IMG/VR virus record: IMGVR_UViG_3300030103_003003 | Coordinates: 1 to 31,648 of that record | Direction: 5' to 3' (one strand) | Origin: a virus | Length of the DNA: 31,648 nt | Shown here: one piece after another, positions 1-5,091 of the stretch | Position numbering within the stretch: the stretch's first letter is position 1 | How the letters are laid out: each line of letters opens with the position of its first letter | Notes under the pieces: model-generated | What the model saw: the letters and a program-made list of their open reading frames with translations, nothing else | Told to the model about the DNA's origin: nothing | Databases searched by the model: none | Position numbers and translations under genes: made by a program

Positions 1-2
1 AA

Positions 3-89
3 GAAAAAGAAGACTTTATATATAAAACAATAGAGTTTTTAAGTAATGAAATCAAAGTAAATAAAAATTATTATAACTTAAAACAATAA
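3..89 (+). CDS. C-terminal fragment of an unknown small protein
   Basis: An open frame enters from the left edge and ends with TAA at 87-89, giving 28 visible residues that begin EKEDFIYKTIEF. The start lies outside the window. The stop is followed after 3 bases by the ATG of the next gene, the same tight spacing seen along this cluster, which is why I accept it as the tail of a real gene. The other two + frames close within the first 35 bases. No family can be recognised from so short a piece. Confidence 0.45.
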   Translation, partial: EKEDFIYKTIEFLSNEIKVNKNYYNLKQ

Positions 90-92
90 ATT

Positions 93-263
93 ATGACACA
101 AGAACGCAAAGTAGAATTAATAGACAATTATTATGAATGGTTTAACGATGAATGCTCATGCCATTATGACGAATTAAGATGGTTAATTGAATCGGCATTA
201 AACGGAAAAGAAAAAGAGAACATTATTGAAGCTTTAGAAACTACATATAAAGACTATAATTAA
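93..263 (+). CDS. Small acidic hypothetical protein, 56 aa
   Basis: ATG at 93 follows an A-rich leader (ATAAATT) typical of the cluster, and TAA closes at 261-263. The product starts MTQERKVELIDNYY and is rich in Tyr, Trp, Glu and Asp (DNYYEWFNDE), with a predicted mostly helical second half. There is no signal peptide, membrane segment or motif I recognise. It sits between a truncated upstream gene and another tiny acidic gene, in what looks like one early operon of host-takeover or accessory proteins. Function unknown; reality is supported by spacing and by the tight chain of genes. Confidence 0.6.
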   Translation: MTQERKVELIDNYYEWFNDECSCHYDELRWLIESALNGKEKENIIEALETTYKDYN

Positions 264-275
264 AAATAATAAATC

Positions 276-377
276 ATGAATGAACACACAGACGAAGAAA
301 TAGTAGATGTATTATTTAGCGACTTCCCAAAAGTAGCTGAACAAATATTAGAATATTTAGATAATATAAACCAATAA
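276..377 (+). CDS. Very small acidic hypothetical protein, 33 aa
   Basis: ATG at 276 and TAA at 375-377 enclose a 33-residue acidic peptide (MNEHTDEEIVDVLF at the N-terminus). It fits between neighbours with 12-base and 10-base gaps, both A-rich leaders ending in ATTATG or ATCATG, like the other genes here. It is probably helical. The short length makes chance occurrence possible in AT-rich DNA, and I cannot name a family. Confidence 0.45.
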   Translation: MNEHTDEEIVDVLFSDFPKVAEQILEYLDNINQ

Positions 378-387
378 ATAAATAATT

Positions 388-591
388 ATGACACACACAA
401 AACAAAAGAAACAATTAACAAGAATGCAAGGTTTTTTAATGGATGATTTAAAAAAACTAGAATATCACACAAATGAATTAATTGAAAATATCTATGTAAG
501 CGGACAAAAAGAAAACTTTAAACATGATGTTGAAGAGATTGAAAGGTTTTTTAGTTATTGGAATAACCATATAAAAAATATAAATAAATAA
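388..591 (+). CDS. Small basic-acidic helical protein, 67 aa, unknown
   Basis: The 67-residue product starts MTHTKQKKQLTRMQGF and continues as an amphipathic, probably all-helical chain (DDLKKLEYHTNELIENI). Its N-terminus MTHT is shared with the next gene, MTHTEDIKRI, which may reflect common leader and start contexts. It is separated from that gene by two bases, so the two are very likely translated from one message. No catalytic motif, metal ligand cluster or membrane segment is seen. It may be an early phage accessory protein; no function can be assigned. Confidence 0.6.
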   Translation: MTHTKQKKQLTRMQGFLMDDLKKLEYHTNELIENIYVSGQKENFKHDVEEIERFFSYWNNHIKNINK

Positions 592-593
592 TT

Positions 594-944
594 ATGACAC
601 ATACAGAAGACATTAAAAGAATTAGAGAAGATTTAAAGAAATTAAACAGCGAATCGTTAACAATAGATTCAAAACATAGAAAAGAGATGGAAAGCGATAT
701 AATTATCGATATAAAGAGTTATTGGACTATACAAGGCGAAGATAAGGTATATTCAATGCGATTAGCGAAGCTTTCTATATATTCACATACAATAACATCA
801 AAAGAGTTTGAAGTGTTGTTAGAATCGCTTAAAATGATTTACATGAATCATCCAGATGGGGAAGTAAGAATGGTCGTTACGACCAATACGGTGAAGGGTC
901 AGAAGATGGAAGTTAAGTATAATTACGAGTATTTAAACGGATAA
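594..944 (+). CDS. Hypothetical early protein, 116 aa
   Basis: The 116-residue product begins MTHTEDIKRIREDLKKL. It has a charged helical N-terminal third, then an alternating hydrophobic pattern (SYWTIQGEDKVYSMRLAKL) suggesting beta strands, and a C-terminal strand pair around VRMVVTTNTVKGQKMEV. It begins two bases after the preceding stop, and the next gene follows after 24 bases. I see no known motif. The mixed alpha-beta look is compatible with a small binding protein, but this is only a secondary-structure impression. Confidence 0.65.
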   Translation: MTHTEDIKRIREDLKKLNSESLTIDSKHRKEMESDIIIDIKSYWTIQGEDKVYSMRLAKLSIYSHTITSKEFEVLLESLKMIYMNHPDGEVRMVVTTNTVKGQKMEVKYNYEYLNG

Positions 945-968
945 ATAGAACAATAAAAACAAATAAAC

Positions 969-1304
969 ATGAGACAAATAACAAAACAAGCAGTAAACAA
1001 ATTTAATAATAATAAGAATTATAAAAAAGATAACACAAGGATTGAACGTCAAACCACATTTACCGAACCTACTACAATAATGTATCTACATAATAATATA
1101 ATTGCACAAAAGCTAAATAAAGAAATAAGAATAAGCAATTGCGGATGGTTTAGTAATACAACAAAAGAAAGATTAAACGGACTGCTAGACTCAATAGGTT
1201 TTAATAAGATTTATCAAAAGAACTTTGAATGGTTTTTAGCTGATAAAAAATGGAATGGTAAACCTGTTAAATTAATAGGCACTAATAACTGGGAATATAT
1301 ATAA
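969..1304 (+). CDS. Small phage protein with GWFSNTTKERLNG motif, 111 aa, unknown
   Basis: The 111-residue product has a basic, Asn/Lys-rich N-terminus (about residues 1-30), then a compact conserved-looking region: IMYLHNNIIAQKL, NCGWFSNTTKERLNGLLD and NFEWFLADKKWNGKP. From memory, proteins with this GWFSNTTKERLN and WF-WNG pattern are common small hypotheticals in phages and plasmids of many bacteria. I cannot confirm this without a search, and no function is established for them. The stop codon lies inside the first copy of a 19-base tandem repeat, and a terminator follows at 1341-1377, so this is the last gene of its unit. Confidence 0.75.
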   Translation: MRQITKQAVNKFNNNKNYKKDNTRIERQTTFTEPTTIMYLHNNIIAQKLNKEIRISNCGWFSNTTKERLNGLLDSIGFNKIYQKNFEWFLADKKWNGKPVKLIGTNNWEYI

Positions 1305-1334
1305 ACGCAGTAGGTATATATAAACGCAGTAGGT
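1297..1334 (+). repeat. Two perfect tandem copies of a 19-base repeat
   Basis: Bases 1297-1315 and 1316-1334 are identical (ATATATAAACGCAGTAGGT). A degenerate third copy of the core (AAACATAGTAGGTTTT) follows at 1349-1364, inside the terminator hairpin loop. The first copy contains the stop codon of the upstream gene. The core AAACATAGTA recurs at 14756-14765, just before the terminator at 14786, so it may belong to 3' ends of transcripts in this phage. Confidence 0.8.
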
Positions 1335-1340
1335 TTTTAC

Positions 1341-1377
1341 GCCCCATTAAACATAGTAGGTTTTAAGGGGCTTTTTT
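1341..1377 (+). terminator. Intrinsic terminator after early unit
   Basis: GCCCC at 1341-1345 pairs with GGGGC at 1367-1371, reinforced by TTAAA/TTTAA just inside, and is followed by a run of six T. It lies directly after the tandem repeats and closes the 1-1304 gene cluster. Confidence 0.8.
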
Positions 1378-1485
1378 ATTTCTTCATTTATACAATATTA
1401 TTAATTATATAATATATATTATGTTAATGATTTGTTAAGCTTGTTATTTAGAATCAATATAAATTAAAATTAATATTGTTTATTA

Positions 1486-1516
1486 TTTGTTAATTAAATT
1501 TATTTACTTATCTTTG
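1486..1516 (+). promoter_or_regulatory. Bacteroidota-type promoter (TTTG N19 TATCTTTG)
   Basis: TTTG at 1486-1489 and TATCTTTG at 1509-1516 are separated by 19 bases. This is an exact fit to the primary-sigma promoter pattern of Bacteroidota (-33 TTTG, -7 TAnnTTTG). It lies 30 bases before the ATG at 1546 and in the only gap upstream of the 1546-2546 gene cluster. Confidence 0.8.
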
Positions 1517-1545
1517 ATTTATATTAATAATTAAAACATAATAAA

Positions 1546-1692
1546 ATGAAACACACAAACACAAAAACAAACAGAGTATTAAACATTATTGTAAAACTTT
1601 ATGCCGGCTTTTTATGTACCTTAATTATATTAGGTTCCTTAAATCTAGTTATTCAGATGCTTACAGGAAATACACCAAATATAATTCTATAA
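1546..1692 (+). CDS. Small single-pass membrane protein, 48 aa
   Basis: ATG at 1546 follows the promoter at 1486-1516 and an A-rich leader (CATAATAAAATG). The 48-residue product has a basic N-terminus (MKHTNTKTNR) and one hydrophobic stretch around residues 12-37 (IIVKLYAGFLCTLIILGSL), enough for one membrane helix. It is followed two bases later by a second tiny membrane protein. Small paired membrane proteins in phages can be holins, superinfection-exclusion factors or host-envelope modifiers. Nothing in the sequence selects among these. Confidence 0.6.
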   Translation: MKHTNTKTNRVLNIIVKLYAGFLCTLIILGSLNLVIQMLTGNTPNIIL

Positions 1693-1694
1693 TT

Positions 1695-1829
1695 ATGAAG
1701 ACATTTGAAAAAATAATACTTAGTAAGCCCTTTATAGTATCTTTTTTATATGGGGCTATGTTTTGCCTGTTGGCTATATTTTTAATAGGCGAAAGTTTAA
1801 TTGAATTAATAATAAATAAATTTATATAA
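1695..1829 (+). CDS. Small single-pass membrane protein, 44 aa
   Basis: I place the start at ATG 1695 (MKTFEKIILSKPF), two bases after the preceding stop, instead of further upstream, since an upstream start would overlap the 1546-1692 gene for most of its length. The 44 residues contain one strong hydrophobic segment (about residues 13-33, VSFLYGAMFCLLAIFLIG) after a short basic N-terminus. Together with the previous gene it forms a pair of tiny membrane proteins on one message. Function unknown; a lysis or exclusion role is only a possibility from size and topology. Confidence 0.55.
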   Translation: MKTFEKIILSKPFIVSFLYGAMFCLLAIFLIGESLIELIINKFI

Positions 1830-1845
1830 TATTTAAACAAACAAT

Positions 1846-1980
1846 ATGGAAAAAGAACATACAGTAGATGAATTAAAAGAATTAATCTCTTTATTTAATT
1901 GGAGGCATCAATTTACAAATGATAGTGTCCTAATGGCAGGGGATTTAAAAAAATTAAATAAATTAATAGATAAATTATAA
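1846..1980 (+). CDS. Small charged hypothetical protein, 44 aa
   Basis: ATG at 1846 and TAA at 1978-1980 encode a 44-residue, probably helical, highly charged protein (MEKEHTVDELKELISLF, then a Lys/Leu-rich C-terminus). The 16-base and 12-base gaps to its neighbours hold A-rich leaders. No motif is recognised. It belongs to the unit that starts at the 1486-1516 promoter. Confidence 0.5.
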   Translation: MEKEHTVDELKELISLFNWRHQFTNDSVLMAGDLKKLNKLIDKL

Positions 1981-1992
1981 AAACAAAACATC

Positions 1993-2157
1993 ATGAACAT
2001 ATATTATAACAACTCAGGATATTTAATAATACAAGATTTATTAAATGGACAATATGAAAGTATGAGATTTTTATATTATACGAAACAAGAAGCAAAAAGA
2101 ATATTTAAACAAAAATATTCTAAATATTATTACAAAAATGGACACAAAATAAAATAA
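1993..2157 (+). CDS. Small Tyr-rich basic hypothetical protein, 54 aa
   Basis: ATG at 1993 (leader AAACATCATG) to TAA at 2155-2157 gives 54 residues rich in Tyr and Lys (MNIYYNNSGYLIIQDLL; KQKYSKYYYKNGHKIK at the C-terminus). The basic tail could contact nucleic acid. The N-terminal alternation suggests beta strands, as in small proteins with an 'xxYLIIQDxxxGxYESMRF' layout. I do not recognise the family. It is followed five bases later by the 127-residue gene. Confidence 0.55.
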   Translation: MNIYYNNSGYLIIQDLLNGQYESMRFLYYTKQEAKRIFKQKYSKYYYKNGHKIK

Positions 2158-2162
2158 ATAAC

Positions 2163-2546
2163 ATGAACACACAAACAGAAACAAAACAAGAAAAACAAAT
2201 TGATGATTTAATTAAATTATTTGAAGATTGGTTGCCTGAAATTGATATTGATTATTTTTTAAATGGCTATGAGATTGGCGAGGATATAAATGATTCAGAT
2301 GATTTATACGAAATAATAGAAAACAATGATGGCTTTAACATTGATATAATATACTATTCAAAAGCTATAAAATATTTATCTGAAAACGACGCCTCTTTAA
2401 GTGAATCAATAGAGATTGCTTCCGATATGGGATATAGTACCGAGAATTTAAACTCTGAACTATTAGCAAGCTTACACGCCTCACAAAAGGTTAGAGAGGA
2501 TTTTTATAGTATTACAGATGAAATTGAGGAAATATTAAGTAGATAA
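2163..2546 (+). CDS. Acidic hypothetical protein, 127 aa, common Bacteroidota phage type
   Basis: The product is 127 residues, strongly acidic and predicted all-helical. The first half is Asp/Glu-rich (WLPEIDIDYFLNGYEIGEDI) and the second half carries a recognisable block, YYSKAIKYLSENDASLSESI followed by NLNSELLASLHASQ. From memory, similar blocks occur in small hypotheticals of Bacteroidota phages and mobile elements; I cannot verify this here. Strong acidity raises the possibility of a DNA mimic or antirestriction-like protein, but no specific ArdA or Ocr signature is visible. It is the last gene of its unit, ending 25 bases before a terminator. Confidence 0.7.
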   Translation: MNTQTETKQEKQIDDLIKLFEDWLPEIDIDYFLNGYEIGEDINDSDDLYEIIENNDGFNIDIIYYSKAIKYLSENDASLSESIEIASDMGYSTENLNSELLASLHASQKVREDFYSITDEIEEILSR

Positions 2547-2571
2547 TATTAAATCCCCTTAGACCTAGTAT

Positions 2572-2597
2572 AAAGCCCCTTTATTGGGGCTTTTTTT
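2572..2597 (+). terminator. Strong intrinsic terminator (GCCCC/GGGGC, T7)
   Basis: AAAGCCCC at 2572-2579, loop TTTATT, GGGGCTTT from 2586, then a seven-T run. The 24 bases from 2572 are identical to those from 14786, tying both locations to the same genome. Confidence 0.9.
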
Positions 2598-2812
2598 ATA
2601 CCCTACATTTAAAGCTTTTATTTATTGGACTTATTTTGTAATTCTTTTATAATTAGATTGGTTAGCTGTTTGAGATATAACAAACAAATCCATTTTAAGC
2701 CATTCTAAGGCACTATCTCAATTCCTCCCATACCTACCTATCACTTATATATTTAAACAGCTTAAATAAGCTTATATTAAACATATTATATATTAACAAA
2801 ACTTTAACATAA
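2598..2812. other. Gene-free stretch between terminator and promoter
   Basis: No credible open frame is present on either strand. Apart from the 20-base dyad at 2667-2686 and a C-rich patch (CCTCCCATACC) near 2725 that is unusual for this DNA, I see no recognisable element. It sits between the end of the small-gene cluster and the promoter before the structured segment, a usual place for regulatory binding sites. Confidence 0.5.
2667..2686. promoter_or_regulatory. Operator-like inverted repeat
   Basis: TGTTTG at 2667-2672 and CAAACA at 2681-2686 form a perfect 6-base dyad around an 8-base AT spacer. Length and symmetry match binding sites of dimeric HTH regulators. No regulator gene is adjacent; the nearest HTH protein is encoded at 26699. 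Confidence 0.45.
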
Positions 2813-2820
2813 TATATTTG
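2813..2820 (+). promoter_or_regulatory. Bacteroidota -7 promoter box TATATTTG
   Basis: TATATTTG matches TAnnTTTG exactly and points into the structured segment at 2849-3220. A clear TTTG at -33 is not visible, so it is a half match. A start of transcription near 2827 would give a leader of about 520 bases before the first tail gene at 3352. Confidence 0.55.
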
Positions 2821-2848
2821 TTTATATGAAATTATTTTAGTATTAACG

Positions 2849-3220
2849 TAAAACGGAGACCGAGGGGCTTAATGGCTCAATTCTATGAATTCAAACCGTT
2901 TTAAATAGGGGTACCCTAATTCCTACAAGGTAAAATTGATTAGGCTAACTAGGAAATTTTAGTAGAAATGAAATAACTGCATTAAGGATGTAACTATGCA
3001 CCCCCTAAACATCTTTAAAATAAATAATAATGCAGGTAAGGTTGAATAACATTTGGGTGCTGACAAAAGATGATTAAAAGAGTAATGTTGCAATCACTTA
3101 ACTGACTTGATTTATCTGAACCAACTGCCTTACATTTGTGACAGAAGTTTAGGAACTTGCTAAGTAGATTTCCAACTACATTATGATAACTACAATATAG
3201 TGTTTTTGTTCAACCTATAC
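2849..3220 (+). ncRNA. Candidate large structured RNA or structured 5' leader
   Basis: This 370-base segment lacks long open frames but is dense in complementary pairs. There is an 8-base pair between 2849-2856 (TAAAACGG) and 2896-2903, enclosing hairpin 2879-2891. Hairpin 2906-2918 is TAGGG/CCCTA, and 2920-2925 pairs with 2950-2955. GCACCC at 2998-3003 pairs with GGGTGC at 3055-3060, and 3047-3053 pairs with 3084-3090. GTAAGG at 3036 matches CCTTAC at 3128, hairpin 3145-3158 is AAGTT/AACTT, and an 8-base closing pair joins AGGTTGAA 3039-3046 to TTCAACCT 3209-3216. Some pairs exclude each other or imply a pseudoknot. It follows a promoter box and precedes the tail operon. I do not recognise it as tmRNA, RNase P RNA, a group I or II intron, or a known riboswitch. 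Confidence 0.5.
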
Positions 3221-3261
3221 AACCAAAACAAGATAATTTATACATATTCTAAATAAGATAA

Positions 3262-3278
3262 TTGACATTTTTTGTCAA
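3262..3278. repeat. Short hairpin TTGACA/TGTCAA
   Basis: TTGACA at 3262-3267 and TGTCAA at 3273-3278 pair perfectly around five T. It has no following T run, so it is not an obvious terminator. It overlaps an inverted copy of the AGTTATC motif at 3252-3265 and lies 75 bases before the tail operon. Confidence 0.5.
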
Positions 3279-3323
3279 CAATACATACTTACTATAAAGC
3301 ATTGGTGGTACAAAACAATATGG

Positions 3324-3341
3324 TTTCAGTTATCTTATTAT
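3324..3341 (+). promoter_or_regulatory. AGTTATC-type leader motif, copy 1
   Basis: The 18 bases TTTCAGTTATCTTATTAT are identical to 14833-14850, and related copies precede genes at 10660 and 12756. An inverted near-copy lies at 3252-3265. Recurrence directly ahead of late genes suggests a late promoter part or a message-level element. Confidence 0.5.
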
Positions 3342-3351
3342 ATACAATTAT

Positions 3352-4068
3352 ATGGCTATAGTAGAACTAGAATTAAGAGTACCAGAAAAGTTAGCAGGTA
3401 TTAAGCTTAAACAGTATCAGGAATATTTAAAGATACAAAAAGAGAATGAAGAAACTGAAGACAAAGGAAACTTTCTTAATTCCAAATGTATTCAGATATT
3501 TTGTGGTTTAACATTAAAGGAATCTTATAACCTACCAGTTAAGATGTTTGATGGTGTATTAAAGCAAATAGGTAATTGCTTTGATGAACCTACTCCACTT
3601 ATAAAAGAGTTTAGTATGACTGGCTCTAATGGAGTTACTGTTGAGTTTGGTTTTATACCTCAATTAGATGAAATGACTTTTGGTGAGTATGTGGATTTAG
3701 AAAACTTTATTTCTGATTGGGATAACATGCACAAAGCTATGGCTGTATTATACAGACCTATTACTTTTAAAAAGAATGGAAAGTATAGAATAGAAGATTA
3801 TGATGGCTCAGATAAGTACTGGGAGGTTATGAAAGATGCTCCAGTAAATGTTTCTTTAGGTGCGATGCTTTTTTTTTATCGTTTAGGGAAAAAATTGTCA
3901 AAATATACGATGGATTATTTAATCCTACAAAAGCAAGCTCAGGAGGATTCCAAGTCGGAGATGGATTCGGGAAAAAATGGGGATGGTATCAATCAATTTA
4001 TGCTCTTGCTGGAGGAAAGGTATCAGGAATTAATAAAGTTACAAAAATTCCATTACACCAATGTTTAA
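3352..4068 (+). CDS. Tail assembly chaperone A, unshifted form, 238 aa
   Basis: This is the first gene of tail module A. The 238 residues start MAIVELELRVPEKLAGIKL, with a body of about 200 residues resembling tail-chaperone N-terminal parts in Bacteroidota phages (LNSKCIQIFCGLTLKESYNL; GEYVDLENFISDW). The last ~30 codons after the slippery region at 3969-3978 are low in hydrophobic pattern (DSGKNGDGINQF), while the -1 frame carries a convincing protein segment, as in lambda G versus GT. The short form alone would be the G-like product. Its role is to bind and hold the tape measure during tail assembly. It is preceded by the structured leader and the AGTTATC motif and followed by tail terminator and completion genes. 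Confidence 0.7.
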   Translation: MAIVELELRVPEKLAGIKLKQYQEYLKIQKENEETEDKGNFLNSKCIQIFCGLTLKESYNLPVKMFDGVLKQIGNCFDEPTPLIKEFSMTGSNGVTVEFGFIPQLDEMTFGEYVDLENFISDWDNMHKAMAVLYRPITFKKNGKYRIEDYDGSDKYWEVMKDAPVNVSLGAMLFFYRLGKKLSKYTMDYLILQKQAQEDSKSEMDSGKNGDGINQFMLLLEERYQELIKLQKFHYTNV

Positions 4069-4145
4069 TATGGTTGGAGTTTGAAAAAGAGAAAAACGAT
4101 TTAGAACAAAAGATGATTAAAAACGCATATAATAAAAATAGATAA
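3352..4145 (+). CDS. Tail assembly chaperone A, -1 frameshift fusion, about 264 aa
   Basis: After codons GGA AAA at 3970-3975 the ribosome can slip back one base and read on to TAA at 4143-4145, adding 56 residues. The added part includes WGWYQSIYALAGG, then KIPLHQCLIWLEFEKEKNDL, a pattern typical of the T-like C-terminal part of phage tail chaperones (aromatic pair, 'LA-G', a helix with L-YL). The extension has no ATG-led gene of its own, and its stop overlaps the next ATG (TAATG at 4143-4147), as expected if ribosomes arrive there in this frame. The fusion would be made in a minor amount relative to the unshifted form and recruit tube subunits to the tape measure. Confidence 0.65.
3969..3978 (+). 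promoter_or_regulatory. Slippery site for -1 frameshift (G GGA AAA AAT)
   Basis: In the reading frame of the 3352 gene the bases are G GGA AAA AAT. They contain two overlapping X XXY YYZ heptamers, GGGAAAA (3969-3975) and AAAAAAT (3972-3978). Both allow a -1 shift into the open frame ending at 4145. Confidence 0.65.
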
Positions 4146-4603
4146 TGACACAAGTTTACGACATACTAGACAAAATAAGAGATAGACTAAGAGATAACCC
4201 TAGTGTATTCTCTGTAACCTTTGGAGACATAAGTGAAGTCGACCTTAACAAGACAACAATATTTCCATTAAGCCACCTTACAATAACTAACGTAACATTT
4301 GAAAGAAGTGTTGTTAATTTTAATATAGCACTATTATGTTTAGATGTAGTAGATTACAATAAAGAAAAGTATGATGACGATATCTTTTATGGTAACACTA
4401 ATTTACAAGATATATATAATACTCAACTACAAGTTGTAAATGATGTTGTACAGTCTGTAAGAAGAGGGAGTTTATTTGATAGCAAAATACAATTAGTTGG
4501 AGAACCAGTAGCTACTCCATTTAAAGATAAATATGAAAATGAATTAGCTGGATGGGGTGTAGAAATTAATGTAAGCATGATTAATGATATAAGCATTTGC
4601 TAA
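4145..4603 (+). CDS. Tail terminator or tube-completion-like protein, 152 aa
   Basis: The 152-residue alpha-beta protein begins MTQVYDILDKIRDRLRDNPS. It has a central strand-rich part and a conserved-looking block, LQDIYNTQLQVVNDVVQSVR, followed by PFKDKYENELAGWGVEINVS and a C-terminal NDISIC. In Bacteroidota siphophages this type follows the chaperone or neck genes, and I read it as the tail terminator that caps the tube. The family call rests on pattern and position, not on a catalytic motif. Its ATG overlaps the stop of the frameshifted chaperone, and its stop overlaps the ATG at 4603, so it is translationally coupled on both sides. Confidence 0.55.
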   Translation: MTQVYDILDKIRDRLRDNPSVFSVTFGDISEVDLNKTTIFPLSHLTITNVTFERSVVNFNIALLCLDVVDYNKEKYDDDIFYGNTNLQDIYNTQLQVVNDVVQSVRRGSLFDSKIQLVGEPVATPFKDKYENELAGWGVEINVSMINDISIC

Positions 4604-5091
4604 TGGCTTTTGATAACTTAAAAAATGTATTAGATAAATATGCAAAGGCATATACTCAAAAATTTAAAGCTAAGTTAAAAAGCGATAGAACCAATGCTTC
4701 TGGTAGACTGGTAAATAGTATAAAACCTGAAATGCTACAGGATGGTTTTGCTATACTAGGAAAAAGATATATAGAACAAATATCTGAAGGTAGAAAGAGA
4801 GGTAAAATGCCACCATGGTCCCCTAGAGACAACAGTATCTTGAATTGGGTTAAAACAAAGAATATAGTTCCAAGAAAAGGAGGTTCAAGTCCCAACAATA
4901 TTAAAAGGTTAGCTTTTGTAATAGGTAGGTCAATAGGAAGAAGAGGAACTATAGCTAGATTTGGATACAGAGGAACTGATATAATAGACTTTGTACATAA
5001 ACAACTTGGTGTTCAAATGGGAGAAGAAATATTTGCAGCATATAAAATAGATTTAGAGAAAATATTAAACAAACAAATTAAGAAAAAATAA
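4603..5091 (+). CDS. HK97 gp10-like neck/tail completion protein, 162 aa
   Basis: I choose ATG 4603 (overlapping the previous TAA) over TTG 4597. The 162 residues begin MAFDNLKNVLDKYAKAY, with a helical N-terminus, an SGRLVNSIKPEML block resembling the 'S-G-L-ASI' opening of gp10-like tail completion proteins, a Gly/Pro-rich loop (KRGKMPPWSPRD), NWVKTKNIVP, and a very basic C-terminal helix (EKILNKQIKKK). Such proteins sit at the head-tail interface. The charged, RG-rich middle (IGRRGTIARFGYRG) is consistent with a ring-forming neck subunit. Its stop overlaps the next ATG at 5091. Confidence 0.6.
   Translation: MAFDNLKNVLDKYAKAYTQKFKAKLKSDRTNASGRLVNSIKPEMLQDGFAILGKRYIEQISEGRKRGKMPPWSPRDNSILNWVKTKNIVPRKGGSSPNNIKRLAFVIGRSIGRRGTIARFGYRGTDIIDFVHKQLGVQMGEEIFAAYKIDLEKILNKQIKKK

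Noticed and set aside
1614-1694. Upstream extension of the 44-residue membrane protein
   Set aside because: It would overlap the 1546-1692 gene almost entirely. ATG 1695 gives the usual two-base gap.
1546-1829. Holin-antiholin pair for the two tiny membrane proteins
   Set aside because: Size and topology allow it, but there is no endolysin nearby and nothing specific to holins, so I left them as membrane proteins of unknown role.
2873-2905. Ten-codon frame MAQFYEFKPF and similar mini-frames in the structured segment
   Set aside because: Too short, and they overlap predicted stems. I saw no repeat of the peptide elsewhere and no tmRNA tag-like features.
2849-3220. tmRNA, RNase P RNA, group I or group II intron as identity of the structured segment
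   Set aside because: I found no tRNA-like ends, no RNase P core, no domain V hairpin and no group I P/Q/R/S core motifs. The flanking sequence is not a split gene.
4597-4602. TTG start at 4597 for the tail completion gene
   Set aside because: ATG at 4603 overlaps the previous stop and fits the coupling pattern of the operon.
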